Of a stretch of 64,000 nucleotides of DNA, positions 17,445 to 26,104 are shown piece after piece. Position numbers and translations under genes: made by a program. The notes under the pieces were generated by a model. It was not told the origin of the DNA and searched no databases. It was given only the letters and a program-made list of their open reading frames with translations. The stretch is from Neobacillus soli NBRC 102451 (GTDB lineage Bacteria; Bacillota; Bacilli; Bacillales; Cytobacillaceae): contig NZ_BCVI01000057.1 in the NCBI RefSeq assembly GCF_001591665.1, positions 27,119 through 91,118 of the forward strand, written 5' to 3'. Within the stretch, counting starts at the first letter, position 1. The number at the start of each line of letters is the position of its first letter.

Positions 17445-17921
17445 ATGATTTCAACTGTTATGGAAATGAATGAACATTTTGCGCGGCAGATATTAAATTG
17501 GGAATACGAGGAACCCTATGATCTCTATAGCAATGAGTTTAGTATGGAGGCATTAGAGGAATTGCTTGATAACCCTTATTTCGCGATCATCGATAATCGG
17601 GGAGAATTAATTGGATTTTTCTGCATTGGCAAGTCTGCACAAGTACCGATCGGCACCTATTTTGGTGCATACGAACAGACTCACATTGATATCGGAATTG
17701 GCCTGAAGCCGGAGCTTACCGGTAAAGGTCTGGGTTCTTCATTTTTTTCATTCATTCTTAGTTACATTGAAGAGATGTCTGGCAGGATCTCTCTCCGCTT
17801 AACCGTAGCAAAGTTTAATTCTCGGGCTATTCACCTTTATGAAAAACTTGGGTTTACAAAGAAAATGGAATTTAATATCGAGGATCTTGAGTTTATGACA
17901 ATGGTTAAAGAACCTCGGTAA
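17445..17921 (+). CDS. GNAT family N-acetyltransferase
   Basis: A 158-residue single-domain acetyltransferase. The acetyl-CoA loop is KPELTGKGLGSSFF (about residues 86-99, matching Q/RxxGxG with T-G-K-G-L-G), followed by LRLTVAKFNSRAIHLYEKLGF, the standard motif B of RimI-like enzymes. The N-terminus EHFARQILNWEYEEPYDLY resembles acetyltransferases acting on small molecules or ribosomal proteins; the substrate is unknown. GGAGG is 8 nt before the ATG. It is convergent with the sirohaem operon. Confidence 0.85.
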   Translation: MISTVMEMNEHFARQILNWEYEEPYDLYSNEFSMEALEELLDNPYFAIIDNRGELIGFFCIGKSAQVPIGTYFGAYEQTHIDIGIGLKPELTGKGLGSSFFSFILSYIEEMSGRISLRLTVAKFNSRAIHLYEKLGFTKKMEFNIEDLEFMTMVKEPR

Positions 17922-17950
17922 ACCTTCAACGTTTGAAAAAAATCATAGTA

Positions 17951-17985
17951 AAAAGCGGATACCAGCAATTAGGGAATCCGCTTTA
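17951..17985. terminator. bidirectional terminator, GNAT gene / sirC
   Basis: The stem AAAGCGGAT / ATCCGCTTT (13-15-nt loop) overlaps the sirC stop codon. T-rich sequence follows on the minus strand (TTTTTACTATGATTTTTT) and more weakly on the plus strand. Confidence 0.78.
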
Positions 17986-18600
17986 TATCATCTTTTCGTA
18001 TAAATGCTGAAATTCTTCCTCCCGATTCTCACAATGTAAAAAATCCGGATTAACAATCGCTGTTAATAGTTTTCTTTTTAAAGAGGCGTCTGTCACTTCT
18101 TTAAGAATCCATTGCCGTTTTGAAAAAAGGAATTCAAGATAATCCTCATATTCCACATCAAACTGCTGCTCCAGCTGCTCGCGAATTTTGCCGGCTAAAG
18201 TCGGACTCGCTCCACAAGTGGATATGGCAATGCTTAAACGACCTCGGTTAAGATGGGCGGGGACATGGAAGTCCGATTCCTCCGGGTTATCTGCCATCGT
18301 TACAAGTTGGTGGCGCCCCGCTGAATCTTTCACTTGCTGGTTTAATTGTTTATCATTTGTTGCCGCAAAAATCAACACCGCATCTTTCAAATCATCCTTC
18401 GAAAACGACCGTTGCTGCCAGTTAATTTCACCCTTACTCGCAAGCTTTTTCATTTCATCGGTAGCTTCAGGGCTGATCACGGTGACTCTGGCACCAGTAC
18501 CAATTATACCGCTTACCTTCCTCTCAGCAACCTTGCCGCCGCCAACGACCACTACTTTTTTCCCTTCGAGCTGCAGCGTAATCGGATAATTTCCCTTCAT
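17983..18600 (-). CDS. sirC: precorrin-2 dehydrogenase (sirohaem synthase first domain)
   Basis: NAD-dependent oxidation of precorrin-2 to sirohydrochlorin, the middle step of sirohaem synthesis. It has 205 residues. The Rossmann glycine motif VVVVGGGKVAERK (about residues 15-27) and the conserved NPEESDFHVPA and ISTCGASPTLAGKIRE segments match the B. subtilis YlnF/SirC family and the N-terminal domain of CysG. The start at ATG 18600 is preceded by GTGAGG; a GTG at 18615 is less well placed. Its first 77 bases overlap the end of sirB, an unusually long overlap. Last gene of the nirB-to-sirC run. Confidence 0.9.
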   Translation of the reverse strand: MKGNYPITLQLEGKKVVVVGGGKVAERKVSGIIGTGARVTVISPEATDEMKKLASKGEINWQQRSFSKDDLKDAVLIFAATNDKQLNQQVKDSAGRHQLVTMADNPEESDFHVPAHLNRGRLSIAISTCGASPTLAGKIREQLEQQFDVEYEDYLEFLFSKRQWILKEVTDASLKRKLLTAIVNPDFLHCENREEEFQHLYEKMI

Positions 18601-19294
18601 ATTCTCGCGCCTCACCTGCCCTTTTTTGTATAAGCGGTATCAACCTTGCATCGAATCCAACTTGGTGACAAAAGATAATATCTCCGCTCGCCCCATCTAA
18701 CTCTTTCTTCATTTTGACGGTATACCCACCAGAAAACAAGAAGTAAGGAAGAATATAAACCTTCTTATCCACGAACTTTGCTGCCATATCATGATAGAAA
18801 ACCGGTGTAGTGACATAGGAAGTATGAACCTGTTGACCAATTTTCTCCGCCATCCGCTGTGCTAGTTTTTCAAATTCAACTGCTGCTGCTGGCTCACGGC
18901 TTCCGTGCCCAACAAGCAGTACCGCCTCACTTTCCCGTTTTTCAAAACCAGCTGCAGTTAACCGGGCACCAAGAATTTCTACCATCATTTCATCGGCGCC
19001 GAGCGGTTTCCCATAGCGGAATACAATATCAGGATAGCTTTTGCATTGAGCAGGAATATCTTTATTTGCGTGGATACCAGGCAATAGAAAAACAGGGACA
19101 ACCGTGATTTCACTTGCCCCTTGTTTGATACACGTTTCGACCGCCTGAGCGATGGATGGCTCGGCATGTTCAAGGAATCCAAAGGCTTGAATCACGGCTG
19201 TAGACGGCTGCATTACTTTTTTAATAAAAGAAATAAACTTCTCGTTTGCCTCGGCCCGCCTGCTTCCATGTCCAATATAAATAGTCGCCTTCAT
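18524..19294 (-). CDS. sirB: sirohydrochlorin ferrochelatase (CbiX-type)
   Basis: Inserts Fe2+ into sirohydrochlorin to make sirohaem. It has 256 residues with two CbiX repeats. The metal-site histidines are visible: His9 in YIGHGSRR and His75 in LPGIHANKD, with a second VGHGSREP at residue 130 marking the second half. The C-terminal 25 residues (after IQKRAGEAREYEG) run basic and unstructured across the start of sirC, and look like read-on past the usual family end. The start overlaps the cobA stop as ATGA. Confidence 0.9.
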   Translation of the reverse strand: MKATIYIGHGSRRAEANEKFISFIKKVMQPSTAVIQAFGFLEHAEPSIAQAVETCIKQGASEITVVPVFLLPGIHANKDIPAQCKSYPDIVFRYGKPLGADEMMVEILGARLTAAGFEKRESEAVLLVGHGSREPAAAVEFEKLAQRMAEKIGQQVHTSYVTTPVFYHDMAAKFVDKKVYILPYFLFSGGYTVKMKKELDGASGDIIFCHQVGFDARLIPLIQKRAGEAREYEGKLSDYAAARREKSSGRWRRQGC

Positions 19295-20754
19295 GTCTGG
19301 ACTTCCTCAACCGGCCGCCCTGCCATGTAAGCAAGCAAAGCTTGTTTCGTTGCCTTTTCCGGCATTCCATTTGACGGAAGACCAGCGCTAATCAAGGCAT
19401 TTCTTGTTTGTCTTCCCATACTAATGACCTGCAAATCTTTTAAAAGCGCCAACGCCTCAATGCCGCATTCCTTCAACCCTTCAATAAATGGCTCAACAGA
19501 AGCTCGGCATGGGAATACCATCGTATTGACGTCTGCTTCATCCAGCATTCCTTTAAAAATCGGCAGGTACTGCTGGTCCAGCTCATTTTTACTAGTTATC
19601 AAAATATCAGCATGCGGGTAGTTATGTTTCAAAATGCTATTATCGCCGACAATCAGCCGTTTTCCTTCCTTGGACATTTCGTCAACCAATCTAGGAATAA
19701 AACCGTATTCTTGTAAAGCATGAATGGTTCTGATAGAAACCCCGAAAACATCCGCCGTTATTTGCCGGATGTCAACGCGGATCTCCCTCAAAAGCTTAAA
19801 AAATTCAGCGGCACTTTCAGGTGATGTGAACAAAATGTCTTTATAGCTTGAGAGATTATCCAGCTGATTTTGCTCAACCGGTACAGGGACACTTTTCCAC
19901 TTTGGAAATTCAATCACGTCTGCACCTTGGCCCATTAATTCCTTCGCTAATTCGCTTGGACCGACACCGGTACGGGCAAGCAGAATTTGCCGGCCATAAA
20001 GCGGCTTACTCTCGAACCAGCTGATTTTTTCCCGAAGAGCGATGACTTCTCCGACAAGAATGATGGCGGGATTGCTGAACTTCGTCTCCAAGGCCTTCGC
20101 TGAAATATTGGCCAGCGTACCCTGTAATGTCTTTTGGCGGCCAAATGTACCCCATTGAATCAAAATAACCGGTGTGGACGCTGATTTACCATGGTTGATG
20201 AGATTTTCACAAATAAACGGTAAATTGCCAACCCCCATGTAAAAAGCGATTGTATCAACGCCGCGGGCAAGGCCTTTCCAGTCGAGCATTGGCTTGCCCT
20301 CTTCAGATTTATCATGGGCGGTGACGACCGCAAAGGATTCTGCATATTCCCGATGGGTAACAGGGATACCAGCATAAAGGGGGGCTGCAATCCCCGATGA
20401 AATGCCAGGAACGATTTCAAAAGGGATTTGGTATTGGGCCAGGGCTGCCGCCTCTTCACCAACACGACCGAAAACGCCAGGATCGCCGCCTTTTAAACGG
20501 ATAACCCTTTTGCCTCCAAGTGCCTTTTCCACTAAAAGATCATTGATGTTCTCCTGACGCAAAATATGGCGGTCAGGCAATTTGCCACAGTAAATTAGCT
20601 CACAATCTGCCGGGGCAAATTCCAATAGTTTTGGATTGGCAAGTCTATCATATAAAATGACTTCCGCTTGCTTAATGGCTTCCAATCCTTTTACGGTGAT
20701 TAAACCAACATCCCCCGGCCCCGCTCCGACTAAAAATACTTTACCTGTTTTCAT
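19291..20754 (-). CDS. cobA: uroporphyrinogen-III C-methyltransferase fused to a uroporphyrinogen-III synthase-like domain
   Basis: A 487-residue two-domain protein. The N-terminal half (about 1-240) is an SAM-dependent methyltransferase that makes precorrin-2, with VGAGPGDVGLITVKG (9-23), YCGKLPDRH, RLKGGDPGVFGR (about 85-96) and the PGISSG loop. The C-terminal half (about 255-487) is HemD-like, with ILLARTGVGPSELA and TSPESAAEFF. This is the architecture and length of B. subtilis NasF, which serves nitrite reductase. It lies downstream of nirD after a 202-bp gap that holds a 21-bp-pitch array, and overlaps sirB by 4 bp. Confidence 0.93.
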   Translation of the reverse strand: MKTGKVFLVGAGPGDVGLITVKGLEAIKQAEVILYDRLANPKLLEFAPADCELIYCGKLPDRHILRQENINDLLVEKALGGKRVIRLKGGDPGVFGRVGEEAAALAQYQIPFEIVPGISSGIAAPLYAGIPVTHREYAESFAVVTAHDKSEEGKPMLDWKGLARGVDTIAFYMGVGNLPFICENLINHGKSASTPVILIQWGTFGRQKTLQGTLANISAKALETKFSNPAIILVGEVIALREKISWFESKPLYGRQILLARTGVGPSELAKELMGQGADVIEFPKWKSVPVPVEQNQLDNLSSYKDILFTSPESAAEFFKLLREIRVDIRQITADVFGVSIRTIHALQEYGFIPRLVDEMSKEGKRLIVGDNSILKHNYPHADILITSKNELDQQYLPIFKGMLDEADVNTMVFPCRASVEPFIEGLKECGIEALALLKDLQVISMGRQTRNALISAGLPSNGMPEKATKQALLAYMAGRPVEEVQT

Positions 20755-20805
20755 CCTGCAGCCTTCCTTCCCTGTTGTTGTGCTATAAAGATGGTTATTT
20801 TTTTA

Positions 20806-20900
20806 GATTCGCTGATAAACATGATAGATTCGCTGATAAAACGAAATATTCGCTGATAACTCATTCAAATTCGCTGATAAAACTTGTAAAACCCCGATAA
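20806..20900 (-). repeat. 21-bp-pitch motif array 3 (four good copies and one decayed)
   Basis: Plus-strand 13-mers of the form nATTCGCTGATAA lie at 20806-20818, 20827-20839, 20847-20859 and 20868-20880, with a decayed AACCCCGATAA at 20890-20900. The pitch is 21, 20, 21 and about 21. The reverse complement, TTATCAGCGAATT, is the same motif family as arrays 1 and 2. Spacers differ between copies. It lies between nirD and cobA, inside what looks like one functional cluster. Confidence 0.88.
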
Positions 20901-20956
20901 AATATTTTTTGGGTTTAAAATGCCGCTTTGCGGCTACAAATTCTAAAAAACAACCC

Positions 20957-21286
20957 TTATAGCACGATAAAAATGATATCTTCTTCTCTATCTACCTTAA
21001 ATGTCCTTACTTGGCCCTCATCAGGTGCCTGAACCCTACCATCTACCAATGATATTTTCCAATCATAGACAGGACAATAAACATATTCGCCGCTGACAAG
21101 TCCTTCGGAAAGGACACCACCCTTTGGATGGGGGCTGCGATTTTCAAGCGCATAAACCTCGCCGTTTGATATTTTAAAAAGAGCTATTTCTTTGTCATCA
21201 ATTTTAATAGAATAGCCAGCTCTGGCCTTTAAATTCGAATAGTGTGCTACTGGTATGCGTGTTAGCGTTTCAATCATTTGAATCAC
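20957..21286 (-). CDS. nirD: nitrite reductase [NAD(P)H] small subunit
   Basis: A 109-residue Rieske-fold accessory subunit of the cytoplasmic sirohaem nitrite reductase. The fold is recognisable (FKISNGEVYALENRSPHPKGGVLSEG and YVYCPVYDWKISL, quoted in parts), but most iron-sulfur ligands are missing, as is normal for NirD. Its start overlaps the nirB stop by 4 bp (ATGA), implying translational coupling. Confidence 0.92.
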   Translation of the reverse strand: MIQMIETLTRIPVAHYSNLKARAGYSIKIDDKEIALFKISNGEVYALENRSPHPKGGVLSEGLVSGEYVYCPVYDWKISLVDGRVQAPDEGQVRTFKVDREEDIIFIVL

Positions 21287-23694
21287 TCCCCGACCTTAAT
21301 GGTGTGTTTTGCATAATATTTATCTTGGATTTCTTCACTTTGAATCGCTTCATTCCATGGTTCAATATACTTTTTCAATGTTTGATCCATCCGCTCGTTT
21401 AAAGCTTTGCGGGTTTCCCCATTGGAAAGGACTTCCCGTACATGGTCCAAACCAACACGATCCACCCATTTAGAGGTCCGCTCCAAGTAATTCGCTGTTT
21501 CACGGTAGTATTGCAGGTAAGCACCGGTCATTTCCATCACCTCTTCCTGTGACTTCACCGTACACAATAAATCGCCAGGGCGAAGGTCGACACCGCCGTT
21601 ACCTGCCACATAAATCTCCCAGCCGCCATCAATTCCAACGAAGCCAATATCCTTAATTCCCGCTTCAGAGCAGTTCCTTGGGCAAGCAGATACACCCATT
21701 TTTACTTTATGTGGGGTATCAAGCCGTTCAAATTTCTTCTCCAGTTCAATTCCGAGTGCCATTGAATCCTGTGTACCATAGCGGCAGAACTGGGCACCGA
21801 CGCAAGTTTTTACCGTGCGGAGCGTTTTTCCGTAAGCATAACCTGATGGCATATCCAGCTCTTCCCACATCCGTGGCAGGTCTTCCTTTTTCACACCGAA
21901 CAATCCAATCCGCTGGCCGCCAGTTAATTTTACCAATGGAACATCATACTTTTCGGCGACTTCGGCAATCCTTTTCAAATCTGCCGCTGTTGTGACCCCG
22001 CCGTACATCCTCGGCACAACCGAATATGTTCCGTCCTTCTGGATATTAGCATGTATTTTTTCATTGACGAGACGGGAATCACGATCATCCTTGTATTGAT
22101 CCATATGAACCATACCAAGATAGTAGTTAATCGCCGGACGACATTTCGTGCAGCCTTCTGACATGTTCCAATCCAGGACATTCATGACCTCTTTCACACT
22201 TGTTAAACCTTTTGCCTTGATTTCAGCGACCACCTCGTCACGGCTTAAAGTCGTACAACCGCAAAGGCTTGTTTTCTGGGCTGCTGCTGCATCAAATTGG
22301 TCACCAAGTGTGTAAGCAAGAATACTGCTAACCATCGGTTTACAGCGTCCGCAAGAACGTCCGGCATTTGTGCAATGACTTACTTGGTCCAGCGTTGTTA
22401 GACCTTGTGTCTGGATTGCCTCGACAATCGTGCCTTTTGTGACACCATTACAGCCGCAAATAAGTTCATCATTTGGCATCGGAGCAATATCGCTACTGTC
22501 CCCTGTTCCACAGTCTGTTTGAAAAATTGCTTTCCCGCTGATGTCTTCCTTTTTCGTCAGCATCCGGTACAGCTTCGTGCTATCTTTTGTATCGCCATAA
22601 AGCACAATGCCAACAATCAGGTTATTTCTTGTTAAAACCCTTTTATAGATACCGTCATATTCGTTGTAAACCATGATGGCTTTTGTTGAACCATCTTCGA
22701 AAATTTCTCCTGCTGAGAACAGGTCAACGCCAGCTACCTTAAGCTGCGTTCCGGCAACCGAGCCATGATACGGTTCTGCAACCGTACCGCAAATACGATT
22801 TGCAAGCACTTTTCCTTGTTCATATAATGGCGCAACTAAACCGTAGACTATTTCCCTATGCTCAGCACATTCTCCCACTGCATAAACATGGGGTACACTG
22901 GTTTCCATAAAATCATTGACAACAATGCCGCGGTTTACATAAATTCCACTGCCTTTAGCCACTTCTATGTTGGATTTAATCCCAATGGCCATCACAACAA
23001 GATCTGCCTCGACTTCTGAGCCATCTTTAAAGCGAAGTCCTCTGACGCGATTGTCTCCTAGGATTTCGACGGTTTCTTTTTCCATGAAAAAATTCATACC
23101 CTGTGATTCTAGTTCAGCTTTTAACAGCGACGAAGCAATCGGATCCAACTGCCGTTCCATAAGGTTAGGCATAAGGTGAACAACATCTACTTTCATCCCA
23201 AGGTTCAGCAATCCTCTTGCCGCTTCAAGACCAAGGAGCCCGCCGCCGATGACCACTGCCTTTTTATGGTGTTCCGCTGATTTGATCATCATTTCACAAT
23301 CCTTAATATCACGAAATCCGGTCACACCAATTTTGTCTGCGCCTGGAATGGGCAGGATAAAGGAATTTGAGCCGGTGGCAATGATCAATTCATCATAGTC
23401 GACTTCACGGCCTTGATCACTAATCACACGTTTTGCGTCCACATCAATTTTAACCACTGCTTCGCCTGTAAATAATTGAATCTGATTTTCTTGATACCAA
23501 TCTAGCGGGTTAATAATGATATCATCAAAGTTTGTTTCGCCTTGGAGGATATTTGATAATTTAATCCGGTTATAGTTTGGATATGGTTCTTGTCCAAAAA
23601 TAGTCATCTCAAATGGCTCCGGGGACACTTTAAGAATTTCTTCAATCGTTCTGACTCCAGCCATTCCGTTTCCAATCATCACTAATTTTTTCAT
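21283..23694 (-). CDS. nirB: nitrite reductase [NAD(P)H] large subunit
   Basis: Reduces nitrite to ammonium with six electrons from NAD(P)H. It has 803 residues. In order: an FAD/NAD-binding pyridine-nucleotide-disulfide oxidoreductase region (GNGMAGVRTIEEI at the N-terminus, GGGLLGLEAARGL near 150), two BFD-like cysteine clusters (CGCNG...CGRC and CGCTT...CTKC, about 417-530), a nitrite/sulfite reductase ferredoxin-like half, and the sirohaem-[4Fe-4S] cysteines in CVGAQFC (about 630) and CPRNC (about 670). Length and order match B. subtilis NasD. GGGAG precedes the start. First gene of the nir-sirohaem run, with an Fnr-type promoter upstream. Confidence 0.96.
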   Translation of the reverse strand: MKKLVMIGNGMAGVRTIEEILKVSPEPFEMTIFGQEPYPNYNRIKLSNILQGETNFDDIIINPLDWYQENQIQLFTGEAVVKIDVDAKRVISDQGREVDYDELIIATGSNSFILPIPGADKIGVTGFRDIKDCEMMIKSAEHHKKAVVIGGGLLGLEAARGLLNLGMKVDVVHLMPNLMERQLDPIASSLLKAELESQGMNFFMEKETVEILGDNRVRGLRFKDGSEVEADLVVMAIGIKSNIEVAKGSGIYVNRGIVVNDFMETSVPHVYAVGECAEHREIVYGLVAPLYEQGKVLANRICGTVAEPYHGSVAGTQLKVAGVDLFSAGEIFEDGSTKAIMVYNEYDGIYKRVLTRNNLIVGIVLYGDTKDSTKLYRMLTKKEDISGKAIFQTDCGTGDSSDIAPMPNDELICGCNGVTKGTIVEAIQTQGLTTLDQVSHCTNAGRSCGRCKPMVSSILAYTLGDQFDAAAAQKTSLCGCTTLSRDEVVAEIKAKGLTSVKEVMNVLDWNMSEGCTKCRPAINYYLGMVHMDQYKDDRDSRLVNEKIHANIQKDGTYSVVPRMYGGVTTAADLKRIAEVAEKYDVPLVKLTGGQRIGLFGVKKEDLPRMWEELDMPSGYAYGKTLRTVKTCVGAQFCRYGTQDSMALGIELEKKFERLDTPHKVKMGVSACPRNCSEAGIKDIGFVGIDGGWEIYVAGNGGVDLRPGDLLCTVKSQEEVMEMTGAYLQYYRETANYLERTSKWVDRVGLDHVREVLSNGETRKALNERMDQTLKKYIEPWNEAIQSEEIQDKYYAKHTIKVGE

Positions 23695-23744
23695 CTTAGG
23701 TCGCTCCCTATTTGTTTAATCATAAATTATTATGTTTATCTCTA

Positions 23745-23824
23745 TAGCTATATTGTAATTTCCCTGATGAGATAAATTTGTGAGGTACGTCACATCTTGT
23801 TGTGCATTTGTGAATCATTTCACA
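23745..23824 (-). promoter_or_regulatory. nirB promoter with two Fnr-type boxes
   Basis: Two perfect TGTGA-N6-TCACA palindromes: TGTGAGGTACGTCACA (23779-23794) and TGTGAATCATTTCACA (23809-23824), 30 bp apart. A TACAAT -10 hexamer on the minus strand (23757-23752) puts the start of transcription near 23745, so the first box centre is at -41.5 and the second at -71.5. Position -41.5 is the classical activating site for CRP/Fnr regulators. The N6 spacing separates it from TnrA/GlnR sites, which use N7. Confidence 0.75.
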
Positions 23825-23895
23825 TTATTGTCATAAAGCGTAACAGCATAGATAATTAGATAAATTGGAATAATCTAACACGTTTGAGGTGTTAA

Positions 23896-24774
23896 ATGAC
23901 GAAACATACCATTTATAAAAACGAAGAAGGAAAACAGGCTATTCTTGGTTTCTATGAAAAATATTTAGAAGAACTAGAGGTTACTATTGAAAGAACTTTT
24001 GTGGAAACTTCCTACGGGAAGACGCATGTATTAGTAATGGGACCAAAGGAAGGAAAGCCAATCTTTATTTTTCAAGGTGGAAATTGTATTAATCCGATGA
24101 CATTATCGTGGTTCAAGCCCCTTTTTGAAAACTACCGAATATATGCACCAGACACGATTGGACATCCTGGGTTTAGTGACGAGAATCGAATTTCTGCGAA
24201 GGATGAGAGTTTTGCATGCTGGATTTCTGAATTAATGAAGCATTTCTATGTTGATAAATCGGCCTTTGTAGGACCTTCTTACGGTGCTGGAATCATCCTA
24301 AGGTTGGCGGCCTTTTCCCCAGAAAAAATTGCTTGTTCCATTTTAATATCACCTGCTGGAATTCAACTTGGTTCTAAATTAGAAATGATTAGGAAAATTC
24401 TTGTTCCTTTACTAATTTATAAAATCAATGATTCAAGGGAGCAAATTAATAAAATTGCAGATATAATGTCTGATTCTAGTATGAAAGAACTAGATAAGGA
24501 AATCCTTGCTAGTATTTTTAAATATGTCAAACTTGAACAGAAAATGCCGAAATTAACTAAAAAAAGGGAATTAGAAAACTACACCTCGCCGACGATGGTT
24601 ATCACTGGTCATAAGGACGTTTTTTTTCCAGAGAAAAGAATTTACAAAGCGGCAAAGGAAATCATCCCCAACCTAACGAACTATGAAGTTTTCGATATGG
24701 GGCATTTTCCCGATGAAGACTTTTTAGGGGAAATTAATCAAATAGTTATGGACTTTCTTAGATTGCATTACTAA
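23896..24774 (+). CDS. alpha/beta-hydrolase fold protein
   Basis: A 292-residue soluble hydrolase. The nucleophile is Ser128 in VGPSYGAG, the acid is predicted as Asp241 in GHKDVFFPE and the base as His270 in DMGHFPDED, in canonical order. The oxyanion region is FQGGNCINP (about 59-67). Substrate cannot be inferred; the family includes esterases, lactonases and C-C hydrolases. GAGGTG precedes the ATG. It is divergent from nirB, so the Fnr boxes could also influence it, though no matching promoter is seen on this strand. Confidence 0.85.
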   Translation: MTKHTIYKNEEGKQAILGFYEKYLEELEVTIERTFVETSYGKTHVLVMGPKEGKPIFIFQGGNCINPMTLSWFKPLFENYRIYAPDTIGHPGFSDENRISAKDESFACWISELMKHFYVDKSAFVGPSYGAGIILRLAAFSPEKIACSILISPAGIQLGSKLEMIRKILVPLLIYKINDSREQINKIADIMSDSSMKELDKEILASIFKYVKLEQKMPKLTKKRELENYTSPTMVITGHKDVFFPEKRIYKAAKEIIPNLTNYEVFDMGHFPDEDFLGEINQIVMDFLRLHY

Positions 24775-24837
24775 TCCCGGTGGAGAAGGCAGTAAAAGAC
24801 ATGCCTGTTAAAAATACATTGCCCCAAATAAATGTTA

Positions 24838-24870
24838 GAAGAGGGTGTCATTTGGACACCCTCTTTTCGT
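24838..24870. terminator. terminator after the hydrolase gene
   Basis: AGAGGGTGTC-ATTTG-GACACCCTCTTTT is a 10-bp perfect stem with a short T run on the plus strand. The convergent membrane-protein gene ends at its right edge. Confidence 0.88.
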
Positions 24871-25856
24871 CACGCAGTCTGTTTATCTTTATTTTGTTGA
24901 GTGATTGGCTTTACCAGTCCATTAACCACCGGGACAAGAACACCAACTATTGCTACAGGCACGAGCTCCCACATTACCAATGGCGGTGTGATCAGAATCC
25001 CGGACTTGTGTATCGCAAACAAGGCAAGGAAGTAAGCCATGCTTCCCACAAGCCCAGCCAGCCATTTAGTTTTTCTAAACAATAAAAAGGCTAGTGGAAT
25101 TAATAAAAGCGTAATCGGAACATAGGACGTTGGATAACCGACCGCTGAGAAAATGCCTTTACCAACAAAACGTAACAGGATATAAAGAAGCGTTGCCGTG
25201 ACAGGAATCGTAACATCGCGGCAAATTCGAATGATTAGCACCGTTAGTAACCCGATAAACAGCACGGAATAGATTGGATAAACCCATTCTGGAATGCCTC
25301 CAAAAATTTGTGAGGCAGGATCTGAGATTAGGTCCAAAATTTCTTTTGAGGCAATCGATTTCCCATGAATGTACTGATTATAGGAAATCGCTCCGTTTTC
25401 CTGTTGCATATTTGGGAACATGAAGCATTCGAGCAGGAACATTGCAAACCATGTATGCATCGACTTCCAGGTCGGCTTTGTCTCCCGGGTATAGAGGAAA
25501 TAGCCGCGCCAGACTCCAAAAATCATAATGTCCGTTGCAATATAGTAAATAAAATGGGTTGGACTCCAGGTTGTTAAATCAATCCCATAGGCGATATGGT
25601 AGGTAAAGTCTAACGGAATTCCAATTAGGAATAGCACATAACCGATTGTGATTAGATTTCTTGAAAATCGTTCCATATACTGTTTACGCCGCCACTCTTG
25701 AAATAACAAAACCGCACCTAGGGCAAAACCAAGCGTATTAACAATATGGGGAATTGAATATTCCTCAAACAAATACTTAAAATGATACGAAGCATCCCAG
25801 GCAGACCCAATAAATTTTAACAAAAAGGCAAGTACCCATAAACGATAATATTTCAA
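24870..25856 (-). CDS. polytopic membrane protein of unknown function
   Basis: A 328-residue protein with about nine hydrophobic segments and little else. Conserved-looking features include several acidic or histidine residues in membrane segments: SAWDASYHFKYLF near the N-terminus (about residues 19-31) and DFTYHIAYGIDL (about 83-94), which could bind metal or haem; this is inference. The first ATG (25865) overlaps the ribosome site. GAGGGG lies 9 nt before a TTG at 25856, giving MKYYRLWVLAFLL, so that start is preferred. It is followed upstream in the same direction by a small membrane gene with 20 bp between, probably one operon. Confidence 0.7.
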   Translation of the reverse strand: MKYYRLWVLAFLLKFIGSAWDASYHFKYLFEEYSIPHIVNTLGFALGAVLLFQEWRRKQYMERFSRNLITIGYVLFLIGIPLDFTYHIAYGIDLTTWSPTHFIYYIATDIMIFGVWRGYFLYTRETKPTWKSMHTWFAMFLLECFMFPNMQQENGAISYNQYIHGKSIASKEILDLISDPASQIFGGIPEWVYPIYSVLFIGLLTVLIIRICRDVTIPVTATLLYILLRFVGKGIFSAVGYPTSYVPITLLLIPLAFLLFRKTKWLAGLVGSMAYFLALFAIHKSGILITPPLVMWELVPVAIVGVLVPVVNGLVKPITQQNKDKQTA

Positions 25857-25876
25857 TGATATCATCCCCTCTCTAG

Positions 25877-26104
25877 CTATCCCAGTAAATCAAATATATC
25901 GCCAAATATGGCGATTAGGATATAATTAACGGCCAACGCAATTCCAAATGCTATTCCCATAATACGGGCATCTTTTTGTGTGAATAATTTGTACATAAAG
26001 ATAATTCCAGAAGTGACAACAAAAACGTTACAAATTAAAAATGTCCAAAGTAAATTTTCACTGTGCGCTACTGCTGTAACGTGGAATAAATATAACGGTA
26101 TCAA
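25877..26104 (-). CDS. small three-helix membrane protein
   Basis: A 75-residue hydrophobic protein with three predicted membrane helices (about 1-10 plus 17-37 and 47-70) and a short charged loop FTQKDAR. No family is recognised. The start is TTG at 26104 with GGAGG 9 nt upstream. It precedes the 328-residue membrane protein by 20 bp on the same strand, so the two are likely co-transcribed. It is divergent from the copper-type lipoprotein gene. Confidence 0.6.
   Translation of the reverse strand: MIPLYLFHVTAVAHSENLLWTFLICNVFVVTSGIIFMYKLFTQKDARIMGIAFGIALAVNYILIAIFGDIFDLLG

Noticed and set aside
23779..23824. TnrA/GlnR sites upstream of nirB
   Set aside because: Those sites have seven bases between TGTNA and TNACA; both palindromes here have six, which fits CRP/Fnr proteins.
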